From Alviniconcha marisindica (lineage: Eukaryota; Mollusca; Gastropoda; Provannidae): 64,000 nt of DNA. Below the pieces are notes generated by a model. The model did no database searches. It was not told the origin of the DNA and worked only from the letters and a program-made list of their open reading frames with translations. The stretch lies in NCBI GenBank assembly GCA_018857735.1, contig JABMCL010001511.1:76001-140000 (forward strand), written 5' to 3'. Both the position numbers and the translations under genes were made by a program. Shown in pieces: positions 48,701 to 58,596 of this stretch (positions within the stretch are counted from its first letter, which is position 1; each line of letters begins with the position of its first letter).

Positions 48701-49353
48701 AAACCAGAAGGCTCATTAGGACAGACAGCCAAGGACGGCCACCTCGACTCTCACACAACTCCTGAACTATGACTCTGTCACTAGTGCCAGACTCAGAGTG
48801 TTAAGTCATGCAGTGATGTGTAATTAAAAGGTGGATAGTCAGTGCCTTGGGTGTTATTAAAACAATAATAAACAATAAATAAGACAGCTAATCTAAAGCT
48901 AAAACTGCGTTATACCCATGATCTTCTCGACATATATTCATCGAGAGGTGGGCATTGGCTGGAGGTCGTGAATGTGACATCCATAGTCACAGTGTTAATA
49001 ACACGACGACCATAAACTTGTATCATAGATTCATAACAGTTATTGTCGTCGTCACTATCAGTATCACGACATAATTGTAACAGAATAATGAAATTGAAAA
49101 TGATGGCTGTAGCTGCTCGGTACTCAAAAGGTCAATTTGGCTAAATAACTATAATAACTTAAAAAATAAATTATAGAAAATCTGGAACTAGTGGAACTGG
49201 AAGTGTCAGACTAACTCGGTTGCTCATTTTACTGTTACTGTGTTAGTGTCAGAACTAGAACAGTAGAAGAGAACGTTTCTTACCATTTCCAACCTCCAGG
49301 CTGACGCTACTGCTTATCAGGTCCGGCATTTTACTGTATGGAGTTGAGGCCAT
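36725..49353 (-). CDS. SLC30A6: Zinc transporter 6 (SLC30A6/ZnT6), complete, 13 exons, 479 aa
   Basis: Cation diffusion facilitator subunit; in vertebrates it pairs with ZnT5 in the early secretory pathway to load zinc onto secreted enzymes. Exons in order of translation: 49284-49353 (ATG), 47410-47447, 46608-46694, 45959-46043, 44901-44943, 44009-44074, 42512-42592, 41321-41356, 40186-40329, 39358-39477, 38682-38784, 37768-37884, 36725-37174 (TGA). Seen: a 36-residue N-terminal extension, six hydrophobic segments (e.g. ILCFLALNIIASITLLVW, VLAVFASTMLAQLGSLFII, LLVGTVFGLAVHLVLTF), ASTSSWLQEHMAD, QQPEIHTGRLLVGT, and the C-terminal domain LDKLLREASTLDGVLE..HEHFWTL then VQVRVRRDADEQLVLAHV and LTVQIFKDDW. 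These match human ZnT6 (461 residues) throughout. TM2 has FDALSL where transporting ZnTs carry His/Asp, as in the non-transporting ZnT6 class. A Gly/Ser/Pro-rich tail differs from the vertebrate one. Confidence 0.95.
37845..38312 (-). repeat. About 8-copy, 60-bp array of acceptor plus start of SLC30A6 exon 12
   Basis: Minus-strand unit: TTTCTTCAG (or TTGAG) followed by ACGACACCCTCACACATACT and GAGTCAGCTGGA, then intron-like CAGATAAACTACATTTCTG. Only the copy nearest 37884 continues into unique coding sequence (KLLREASTLDG). In most decoys the splice CAG has become GAG. The 60-bp period is divisible by 3, but each decoy reads into an in-frame TAA shortly after QLD. Confidence 0.88.
39471..39705 (-). 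repeat. About 4-copy, 53-bp array spanning the SLC30A6 exon 10 acceptor
   Basis: Minus-strand unit: GACTCACACAGACACTTGTC, TTTCAG, then CCTCTGTT, the first 8 nt of exon 39358-39477, then GTGGAATGAGGGG. All decoys retain TTTCAG. The exonic part of the unit is short, unlike the 2876-4280 array. Confidence 0.85.
40322..40492 (-). repeat. 3-copy, 57-bp array spanning the SLC30A6 exon 9 acceptor
   Basis: Minus-strand unit: GTGATTACAG followed by GGGTCGGTTG, the first 10 nt of exon 40186-40329, then GAAGAGTGGTGTCATGAATG. One decoy keeps AG (GATTACAGGGG); another has GATTACTGGGG, so its AG is lost. Confidence 0.83.
42580..43570 (-). repeat. About 11-copy, 95-97-bp array of acceptor plus first 44 nt of SLC30A6 exon 7
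   Basis: Each minus-strand unit has GCTGCAG then CTACGAGAGGTTTGAAGTGT and TGGCAGTGTTTGCCAGTACA, coding YERFEVLAVFAST, followed by intron-like TCTTAGTTAATCATCG. The true exon is the copy at 42512-42592. Units alternate AGG/ATG at the third codon, indicating a roughly 190-bp higher-order period. In at least four units (near 43063, 43253, 43350, 43540) the acceptor AG has become GG. A more diverged relic lies at 43650-43700. A decoy used in frame reaches a TGA at the end of the unit. Confidence 0.9.
44464..44685. mobile_element. MITE-like element with TTAACCCCTTCACTGC termini
   Basis: Starts TTAACCCCTTCACTGCC (44464-44480) and ends GCAGTGAAGGGGTTAA (44670-44685), a 16-bp perfect terminal inverted repeat enclosing about 190 bp of non-coding sequence. 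It lies in the SLC30A6 intron between exons 44901-44943 and 44009-44074. Confidence 0.75.
45713..45870 (+). repeat. Interspersed repeat (copy 2 of 3)
   Basis: Same family and orientation as 20995-21178: TTCAGGAGCTGTGTGAGAGT, GAGCCTTCTGGTTTCCGTGG, GGCATTGGTCACAACTTGTC, CATCACTTCATCATCC. It lies in an SLC30A6 intron near exon 45959-46043, antisense to the gene. Confidence 0.75.
46830..46985 (+). repeat. Dispersed repeat copy related to 13640-13775
   Basis: CAACCAAACTGCACTGTAGG, TACACCACTTTGGTGGAT, GGCTACAGTCACTTGT and AAGAGCAGAGAACAATGC follow the same order as at 13640-13775. Found in an SLC30A6 intron. Confidence 0.6.
48605..48775 (-). repeat. Interspersed repeat (copy 3 of 3, reverse)
   Basis: Reverse complement of the 20995 and 45713 copies: ATGTCCTCAGATGTCAGTTG, CCACGGAAACCAGAAGGCTC, then CTCACACAACTCCTGAACTA. 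It lies in SLC30A6 intron 1. Confidence 0.75.
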
Positions 49354-49560
49354 CGTGTATGTTTGAAATCTATACAAAATTAAAACATGCTCCCTAATTT
49401 TTCTTCTCTGAACATTTTTCTAACCATCTTGTTTCCGATGTGGCACTAAAAGCAAAGAGTTGTGTCCCTTGCAATAAAAATGCTCCGAATAGGAATATAC
49501 CTGTGTAAGAATATCCCTGTGATTATCGGAAGCGTCTTTTTACTGCGCTGACACTATGAC
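49354..49560 (-). promoter_or_regulatory. Probable SLC30A6 5' UTR and proximal promoter
   Basis: Upstream of the ATG at 49353 on the minus strand lie CGGAAACAAGATGG (49427-49440; an ETS-like core next to a YY1-like AAGATGG) and another CGGAA-type core (TTCCGATAAT at about 49524-49533). There is no TATA box at a convincing distance. Based on motifs only. Confidence 0.3.
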
Positions 49561-49875
49561 GCACTAGAGTGATATATACCGTAATGACACTACGATGTTC
49601 TACGATGATAGTACACTAATAAAAATATATATGTACAGTCTATATGTAGGACTGTTACCTACTGGTATGATGGTTTTGTTTTATGTCTGTGTCTCTGTAT
49701 ACATCTTTTTGTGGAAAGCTTCCTTGGTTTTGTAAGGGTGATAAAAACAATTAAAGTGTTTGTATAGTGCAAGACAGAAACTGTGTGAAGGTCAATGTGG
49801 CTATCCTGGGCTCCCCATCCGTAATAAGCCTTATGGTTTCTGTTGACATGAAGCACCATGAAAGAAGGTTGTAAA

Positions 49876-49876
<1 letters not shown>

Positions 49877-49967
<91 letters not shown>
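49877..49967. repeat. (TA)n(GA)n compound microsatellite
   Basis: About 15 TA units pass directly into about 30 GA units, in the intergenic region upstream of SLC30A6. A relative of the dispersed AAGGCT core (49786-49860) lies just to its left. Confidence 0.95.
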
Positions 49968-49969
<2 letters not shown>

Positions 49970-50379
49970 TCATGTGTGCAGGTGCCTGTGTTTGTGCATG
50001 TGTGCATTTAGTCTATGGACAAGATTTTGCACTATACAAATACTTTAACTGTAGTATACATCACTCTAGTGCAATGCAGCATTCTGTCTAACAGAGACTA
50101 ATGGTGATGCACACAAAAACATTGTCAGAAACTCTCTCTTATTTCAGCACAATTTATTGACGATATAAATACAATCAAACACATATCAGCAGTAAAGGAT
50201 CTGAAATGCCAACAAGTTGTCAGTTTTTATTCTTTATTCAGTTGACATCAGCAGCAAGATATGTCACACTACAGTACTATTGTTTTGTGTATTAATTTTG
50301 CGTATCACACCTGAATCCTCAAACAAAAGGTGGGAATGGGGGTGGCTGGGGTTTAGGGCGGTAACAAAGGAACCTGTCA

Positions 50380-50605
50380 ATTATGTGGATTAGTTTGGAT
50401 TCGAATTTCAATCAGATTGATTTAGTGTCGTTGGTCAGGAAGTGGATTAGTTGTCAATTATGTGGATTAGTTTGGATTCAAATTTCAATCAGATTGTTTC
50501 AGTGTCGTTGATCAGATAGTGTATTAGTTGTCAATTATGTGGATTAGTTTGGATTCAAATTTCAATCAGATTGTTTCAGTGTCACTGGTCAGGTAGTGTA
50601 TTAGT
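50380..50605. repeat. Three-copy minisatellite, about 79-bp unit
   Basis: GTCAATTATGTGGATTAGTT, TTCAAATTTCAATCAGATTG and TTCAGTGTCGTTG repeat three times with few changes. Confidence 0.85.
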
Positions 50606-52124
50606 TGCAGAACAGCTTCCTCCAGTTTAGTAGTTGTATGTGTGCAGTCACATGCATGGAAAACAAATAATCTCACTTTTTGTGTGTGTGTGTGTGTGTT
50701 TGCATGTGTGCACACATGTGCATATGTGCATGTGCAACTGTGTGCAGTCACACATGCAAGCAACATACCAGAAAGCAAAGTATGATGCCATCATGTTAGC
50801 AAGTGGAAGCCAAATGAGCCATTAATGTTATCAGTCAGTAAAATCATGAACCTATCAAGTTTCATCAAACTCAGTGCAGTGAAATTTCCCACTGAAGTTT
50901 CATTGAAATTATCAGGTTCAGATTTTTGCAATGCCTAATGCTTTGAGGCTGATTCCAAAAACAAAAAACTAAAAAATACAATGAAGAGTACTTGCTCTCC
51001 AACAGTGATCATCAAAGTGACATACACAGACAGCACTCCATTGGAATGTCATTACAAATAAATTGCAAAAACACTGAGGGGCCTTTCATTACAGGTTCCC
51101 CCAATGCAGAAGAACTCAACAGCCTGAGAATGTATTGCACTGAATTTCAGCCGAATATAAACCTAGTAAACATCCACACGTAACAGTTAGGCATCTTATT
51201 TCATGCAACCAAAGTGGATTCAAATTTCCATCAGGAACTTTTTCTGGTTCACAAGGTCAAATATGAGTTATCTTTGCAGGAGGGTGCCCTTTTGCACAAC
51301 ATTTGAACCCAAAGTAGTTGTACTGGACAGTTGTGTTGCAGCCATAGGATGGATTGTTGTTGGGTTTGTTTAAACTGTAGCACATGATAGGAACTGAAGG
51401 TTGTGGATGTGTTCAGCGGCACATTTCTGGGACTTATGTTTGAAGTTTTTTTTCTGTAATATATAACAATCTGGACCTGCTTACTGAACGCCCTATTTAT
51501 GGGCGGCTTAAAAAAAAAGAGGCGGAAACAAAAGCAGCTGTGTTAAGAAATAGGGATTTAGTTTAAAATTAAGTTTCATGCCTGTTTGTTATCTATGCAA
51601 AGAATTAAAGTTGCTCATTTGTGATTTTTATTGTTTTTGTATGGTAACGAAAATGCACATTCAAAGTAAGTAAAAGTGTCTCTTCATCGTATTGCACGCA
51701 ATGTTTGTGTTTAGTCTATGTTACAAGGCTTTCCCCTCGTAAATGTTTTACCCACTGGGAAAATGGAATCAGCAAATAAAAATGCATCTCATACATTACT
51801 GAGCTTTCGCACATCACAAACTGACAGGCTGTTCGTCAGTTAAATTTTTTCACTTCAACACCATCTTGTGAAAAGTCACATGGAGAGTGATCACTGAGTG
51901 TCATGTCTGAAAACAACCTAGTCTGTTGGTCGCCCAGACAATGGCTAAAAGGAAGACAAAAAAAAGACACACACACAAAAAAGAAAGACAAAAGAAGAGG
52001 AGAGAAATAAAGTCAAAACGTAAACTGACAGTCAAGCAAGAGTAGTGGACCTTAAGTTCAGCACTGCAGTGCTGTGCAAAAACTGCCGACAAGCACATTG
52101 TAACAGTCCCTCACCAGCTCATCA

Positions 52125-52305
52125 GTTGATATATATTATACATGCATGCAAAGAGCCTTTTGATATATATTATACATGCATGCAAAGAGCCTTTTGATAT
52201 ATATTATACATGCATGCAAAGAGCCTTTTGATTTAAAATATTATACATGCATGCAAAGAGCCTTTTGATATATATTATACATGCATGCAAAGAGCCTTTT
52301 CAACA
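52125..52305. repeat. Five-copy minisatellite, about 35-bp unit
   Basis: GATATATATTATACATGCAT plus GCAAAGAGCCTTTT repeats five times, one copy having TTTAAAATATT instead of TATATATT. Confidence 0.9.
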
Positions 52306-52840
52306 TTTTCACAAGACTGTTTAGAGGTAAGGCATTGACCAACTCCAGCCATTCGTCGAAGCAAACTTGTTATAGTTGAGCAGAACCGTGCTGCTGATGG
52401 ATGTTATCTGTCTCATTTGCAGTATGGCACAATCAACAAATTCCATCTTATATATAACCTGACAGTTAGATGGTTACATGTGTACACATTTACACCAGCT
52501 GAAAGCAACCTGGCAAAACAGCAAAATGACATCCCCACCTGTTCCTTTGTACACAGCTAACATTGCAATGTCATGTCCAAACAGAAAATCAGGCAAAAAT
52601 TGTTCACACATCATTGTCAAACATCAAACACACTCGCATCTTTTAAATCATTTTGAAATTTCTCACCACTTCAAGCTATGCTGTTGTGTGTGTACATGAA
52701 GTTTGTTTTGACTGTGTTTTGTTCTGTGCTTTGTAACGGGCTATGTGCTCCAGTCTGGAGAAATAGCACATAAAAGAATACATTATTATTATTGTAAAAC
52801 TAGGCAAATGTAATAGCCACGCAATGAAATCGCATCAGCT

Positions 52841-53142
52841 ATCATTAGTGGGAGCTGCCACAAGTATCATTTTTGTTGTGAAAAAAGTTTTGTCGCAACA
52901 AACACGTTTGTTGTGACAAAACACATCTTTTGTCGCAACAAAAGTATGCTTGCCACAACAAGAAAATATTTTTGTCGTGACAAAACTTGTCATGACAAAT
53001 ATTTGTCGCAACAAACAAATATTTTCTCGCACAACAAACATAATTTTTTTTGCATTAGAGCCATACTTTTTGTGACAACAAAACTTTTGTCGCAACAAAT
53101 ATTTGTTGTGACAAAACTTTTGTGTCAGCTCCCACCAATGAT
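52841..53142. mobile_element. 302-bp terminal-inverted-repeat element made of nested TTTGTCGCAACAAA palindromes
   Basis: Left end ATCATTAGTGGGAGCTGCCA(CA); the right end is its inverse TGTGTCAGCTCCCACCAATG(AT), a 22-bp terminal repeat with two mismatches. The interior is dominated by short inverted motifs of the type TTTGT(C/T)G(C/T)(A/G)ACAAA in both orientations (52877-53117), so either strand could fold extensively. No transposase frame. Open frames across it on both strands are a by-product of the palindromes. Confidence 0.8.
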
Positions 53143-54149
53143 AATCAACAATGTATCACAAAGCATATAAAAAACACCAGTCACATGTTGAACACTGTGA
53201 ACAGCACCAACATAGCACCATTACTGAGACAAGACTGTGCACACCTTGAATTCACACCACACTTTTCTCTCTCTCTCTTTGCATCACACTATGTCAGTTC
53301 AGCAGACACCCAGCTGCAGCATGTGTTTTTTCAAGAATGGTGAAAGACGTAAGCGCCAGCCATTTTCATTCAAAAGTCTGCCATTGCGAATAACTTTAAA
53401 AGAAAAAAAGAAACAACAGGAAGTGACAGACAGTTTGAGCCAACATCAAACCTGTTTGGCAGTTGTCATGTAGGCCTACATAAAAAGCAAGCATCACGTC
53501 ATAGCATCATTACCATTGCCTTATAATACTGGAAGGTTATCGTCATTGAGCATTTGACCTTGGTGGAGTTTTTCTACCTTGTATTTACTCGTACGCCAGC
53601 TGATATTTATTGTTGGGGATTCAGGTCTTTGCTGTTGTGCATTTGGCATCTGTTCATCACCTTTAACCTCCATTGCTTATTGATATTGACACAGCAGTAA
53701 GTGTGATCTTTCTTTTCTGTATTTCACTGTCCAAGACAAACCTTTGCCTTGAAAAATGTGGTCACTTTCCCATGTTGACTGAGTTATGTTACCCACCCAA
53801 ACTACTAGTTAAACAGACTGGGGAAATGTCTACATAACAGAAGGACAGAGTGTGATACATAATGCATTATCAAATTAGGTTGTATATTGTTGTAATGTTT
53901 CATGTATAGTGGTTTCAGCTTCACACAAAGGGATTCGGCACATTAGAAATGCACTTATTTCATTTTATTTTGTATTTTACTGCCGACCTTGTGTTTTTTA
54001 CCTGTTCTTTGTTAACATGCGCAAGTCTGAACCACACTATACCTCATACTGTTTGTACACCAACTTACTTACTTACTTACCTCATACTGTTTGTCTGATC
54101 CAAAGTCTGAAACTCTGTGCTCACAAGCCTGAGACAAGGAAGAGAGGGA

Positions 54150-54239
54150 GAAGGCTACCAAGAAGAAAAAAGGGGCGGGATGGGGATTTGAACCTACAAC
54201 CTCTCAACTGGAAAAGTGTGTGTGTGTGAGTGTGAGTGT

Positions 54240-54283
<44 letters not shown>

Positions 54284-54415
54284 GTTAGTGTTATTGTAAA
54301 GAACCCTGTGCTCCTACCTTGTGCGGCAGATGGGCGCTCTAGAAATCCTCTTTATCATTATTAGAATCACAAGACCAGTCTCCTAACTATTCAGCCACAC
54401 AACCTCCCATAAGTC
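54150..54415 (-). repeat. Split tRNA-like SINE head with a nested insertion
   Basis: Minus strand: GGGAGGTTGTGTGGCTGAAT then AGTTAGGAGACTGGTC (A-box side, 54375-54410). About 190 bp later come GAGAGGTTGTAGG and GGTTCAAATCCCCATCCC, a perfect B box (54180-54197). Between them lie a TAATAATGATAAAGAGG segment and a (CA)n run (54218-54282), so an insertion appears to interrupt the tRNA-like unit. Confidence 0.5.
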
Positions 54416-55479
54416 AGTTTATTGTTGTGGACAATTTATGAAAATAATTGAGGTTATACACAGTAAGTATATATAAAAAAACTCCACCAAAAGAACAAAC
54501 ACTCGGGTCACAAAATTAAACATGCTGCAGTAGTTTGAAAAAAAGAAGAAGAATAAAAACAAACAGCAAAACTTCTCAGAAGTTCCCCCCTTCAAAAAAC
54601 AAAGCAAGAAAGAAGCAGACTGTAACGACTGAGTCTTTGATGAGGGCCTTGTTCATGTCTTAGCATGAAGAGGAAAGAGTTTATACAGAAAACAAGCAGT
54701 GGTCTTAAATAAACTAGCCTTCTCAGTTCCAGTGAAAGAAAGCAAAACTGAAAGATTTTTTAATTTTAGACATTATTTTTCCATGGCATTATTTTTTCAT
54801 CTGCTGGTCAATTTATCAAAAAAATGACTGTGTATTATGAGGTAAATGTAGCCTGGGGTTGGACCACCCACATTCTGGAACACTGCAGTATATATCATCA
54901 AAACTTCACTCCACAGAGATAAACAATAACAGAATAATAAATAAATAAACAAAGACAGTGAGAAAAATAAAACAATCTGTATTTCTTCTCTGGCCTGTAC
55001 ACAGAACTGAGCTTGTTGTGTTCTATCCGTGACAAAGACATTTTGGAAACATCAAATTCAAGCAAATGTGCAAAACATGTGAAAGAGTGCATGGGAAAAA
55101 AAAAGCACAAAAAAAACAAAAACAAAAAAACATCAGTGACTACTGAACACACTTCTAAAATTGGTGTGAAATCAATGGTATTTTCAATCACAATTTGTTT
55201 GTGCTGTGGATCATGTTCTCTTCACCTGTTCCAAGTACTTGGGGAGTTACTTTTGACTTGAATCTGAGAGGGTTAGTTCCTGGTCTCATAAAGAAATGGG
55301 TGGTCTGTCACCAGTGGTTTCACTCTGTGGTTTCATTCTGTCCAGAATGCTGATGACAGCAGTTCAGGGGGCCAACAGTGATGCTCAGTAGTATCCACAA
55401 AATATTTACAACTTACTAACATTGCCACAGTAGTGTCCATGCCATATCATAAGCAGTAAAAGTGAGCAATGTCATCACT

Positions 55480-55895
55480 AAAATCCAAAGCCTCAAACAT
55501 TTTTCAAATGACAAAACATTCACAAAATCCAAAGCCTCGAACATTTTCCAAACGACAAAACATTCACAAAACATTCACCCAAAGCGTCAAATATTTTTAA
55601 ATGACAAAACAATGTCGAGTATGACTTGCAATACATGACTGTACAATTGTCTTCTCTCTTGCTTTTTAAAATGAGTCTATGGATGTTTTAGGCTAAATTT
55701 GATGTTAACATACAGCATAACAGCAAAATTAAGCAATTGAAACAGTAGTGAAATTAATTTAAACACCTGGTAACAGCAGAAGCAATCATCTGGTAGCAGA
55801 ACTAAACATCTGATAGTAACAGAATTAAACATCTGGTAGTAACGGAATTAAACATCTGACAGTAGAGAAATTAAATATCTGGCAGCATTCAATAT
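55480..55895. repeat. Two short minisatellites
   Basis: 55480-55610 holds about three units with AAATCCAAAGCCTCAAACAT, TTTTC and AAATGACAAAACATTCAC. 55770-55895 holds about five 25-27-bp units with AACATCTGATAGTAACAGAA. Intergenic. Confidence 0.75.
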
Positions 55896-56039
55896 CAGAT
55901 ATATTAAGATTTAGACTAATACATATATGGTAATGTGTTTCTCACACTACTCTCGGTGTATGCTTACTACTGTCAAAGAAAATGAACTTCCACTTGTAGA
56001 AAAATATTATGTAGAGCTCTGAGTTCAAGCCCCTCACGA

Positions 56040-56625
56040 CCCCCCCATTAGAAAAAAATCAAACAGCAGCCCCCAACGCCTCCCAGCCATCTTCCAAGAA
56101 AGAGTTAAAAATGGTGGAAAAAAGTACACCCAGGCACACAAAATTGGCACATACGTGCACACTTATGAACACAGACTCTCCAGACCAAACGGACATAAAA
56201 ATCAAACAACAGTTCACCCCCCCACACCCTTCTCCTGAGAAAAAGTTAAAAATGATGGAAAAATGGTACACCCAGGCACACAAAATTAGCATTTATAAAT
56301 ATCTATGTTTAGTACATTTATAAATAGACAGACTCTCCAGACCAAACAGACAAAAACAAATCAAACAGTCCCCCCACCACCCCCACCCCCAACTCATCTC
56401 CTGAGAAAAAGTTAAAAATGATGGGGTTAAAAGGAACACCCACACACACAAAATCAGCACATATGCGCACGGTTATAAATACACAGACTCTCCAGACCAA
56501 ACACAAAAAATCAAACACCAGTCCCCCCCTTCCTGAGAAAAAATTACAAATGACGGTCAAAAAACTGCACCCAGCTACACAAAATCAGCACACATATGCA
56601 CACTTATAAATGCACAGACTCGCGG
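56040..56625. repeat. About 5-copy repeat, about 120-bp unit, in the ZFYVE26 3' flank
   Basis: Units contain CTCCAGACCAAAC, AAATCAAACA, CCTGAGAAAAAGTTAAAAAT, CACCCAGGCACACAAAATT and GCACACTTATAAA. The array starts about 45 bp past the ZFYVE26 stop codon, so it is probably inside the 3' UTR. Confidence 0.8.
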
Positions 56626-56665
56626 GGCAGTTTCAACCCAAACAACAGGATGGCATTAATCAGGT

Positions 56666-57883
56666 CTACTGATGCTGTTCCAGCCATTTCTTGCAGATAT
56701 TGCGCACCGCAGCCTGCCCCATCCGCTCTGCCGCAGCCATGATGCGAGTGATGTCCTGTACGCGGTTGGTTTTGGCCGCAGTTAGGTAGGCTGAGCGAAG
56801 CTTACCAGTCATAATCAACGCATTGATCTGAAGAAAAAGACCCCAAAAAACAGCAGTTAGGTAGGCTGAGTGCAGCTTACCAATCATAATCAACGCATTG
56901 ATCTGAAGAAAACAACAACCTAAAAACAGCAGTTAGGTAGGCTGAGCTTACCAGTCATAATCAACGCATTGATCTGGAAATGTTTTTTTTTTTAAATCAA
57001 TATTCCTCATTTATCACAGTAAAAGAAGTCTGAGAAACAAAACAAAGCAAAAAGAACAATAGTTTTCCAGTCAGGTTCAAATCATTGAACTGAAGAAGCC
57101 AAAGAAAAAGAAAAAAAGAGCGCCCAGTCCTACTCCGATTGATGCTCAAACCGGGAAACATTCTGAGGACACAATTATTAGTAAGTAAACATGATGCTTA
57201 ACGTCCAGAGAAACCAAACACAAGGCTTATTTGGGACAGGGGACACAATTATTATTATTCATTGCTTTTACATAGCGCTATTCTCTGCCCTCATGCAGAT
57301 GCACTGCGTTCATGTTGCATGTGGTTCTGAATGAGTGACTGTATCCTTTTATAGCATGTTTTTTTTTTTTAAATAATAATAATGGACATTTCTATGGCGC
57401 ATGATCCCTAGCAAGATCTAGGGCACAATGCGCCGTACAAAAAGCTGCAGAAAAATGTATAAACACATATATTTTTATATCCACTGAAGTGGTGTGCTTG
57501 CAGTGCTATTTGCTTATTCCATGGCTGGTGCCACGTGAAACTGCTGCCACCTCAGTGGTGTACTTGCAGCATTATTTGCTTGTTCCATGGCTGGTGCCAT
57601 GTGAAACTGCTGCCACCTCAGTGGTGTACATGCAGCATTATTTGCTTGTTGCATGGCTGGTGCCATGTGAAACTGCTGCCACCTCAGTGCAAGTTCTGTG
57701 TAAACTACACAACCATGCACCAGTTTGCACATGCACAGTTACAGCTCATCTTTTATGTTTTTGAGAACTATGTCAACCTAGCAAAACAAAACAAACAAGT
57801 ATCTTAGTCTTAGACATAGGACTATATTTTACATTGGAACATTATTCATACTTAAGCACGTGCGTGCATGTGTGCATGCATGC

Positions 57884-57914
<31 letters not shown>

Positions 57915-58540
57915 TGGTGTGTGTGTGTGTGTGGGTGCGTGTGTGTGTGCTCGTGCTGGTGTGTGTGTATATGCATGTGCATGCAGGTGTGTGTATTTGG
58001 GTGTTGTTTAGTTAGTGCAAATGGGTTGCTAGTTGATCTATGTCAGTGTTGTTGTTTGCTTATGTTTATATGCTTACCGCTTTCGAGACATTTTCCTTGT
58101 TGTAAAACTTGGTGAATAAAGAATCTGAATCTGAATCTGAATCTGAAGAACCCCAAAGTAGGAACAGGTTTGGAACTTTGCCTTTGCACATTAAATTGTT
58201 GCTCGCTTCAGACGGCCACACCCACAGCTCTCTGGCTTTCACAGTTCCAAGAGGTGAACTAGGCATAGACCTACCTTGTTGTGCTCCTTCCTGATCATTT
58301 TGATGAGTGTCTCTGTCTCCTCTCTTGCCTGCAACGCAGTGCAAACATTTAAGGAACTGTTGTTGACAGGTGGTATTCTGGATATGCTTAGAAGCATGGC
58401 CACACAGATGCAAGCACACACACGCACGCACGCATGCATGCACACACACACACGCACACACGCACATGCACACGCACATGCACATACACTCACACACACA
58501 CACACACACACATACACGCACATACACTCACACACACACA

Positions 58541-58596
<56 letters not shown>

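Larger units (their letters stand above)
49354..56665. other. Intergenic region between SLC30A6 and ZFYVE26
   Basis: Contains the SLC30A6 promoter side and the ZFYVE26 3' UTR; where that UTR ends is unclear. No further coding exon recognised. Filled with a TA/GA microsatellite, minisatellites at 50380-50605, 52125-52305, 55480-55610, 55770-55895 and 56040-56625, the 52841-53142 inverted-repeat element and a split tRNA-like sequence at 54150-54415. Small open frames are repeat-derived or without recognisable homology. Confidence 0.6.

Noticed and set aside
52835..53170. Cys/Phe-rich ORFs on both strands of 52841-53142
   Set aside because: Palindromic repeat element; both strands are open for the same structural reason, and no protein family is recognisable.
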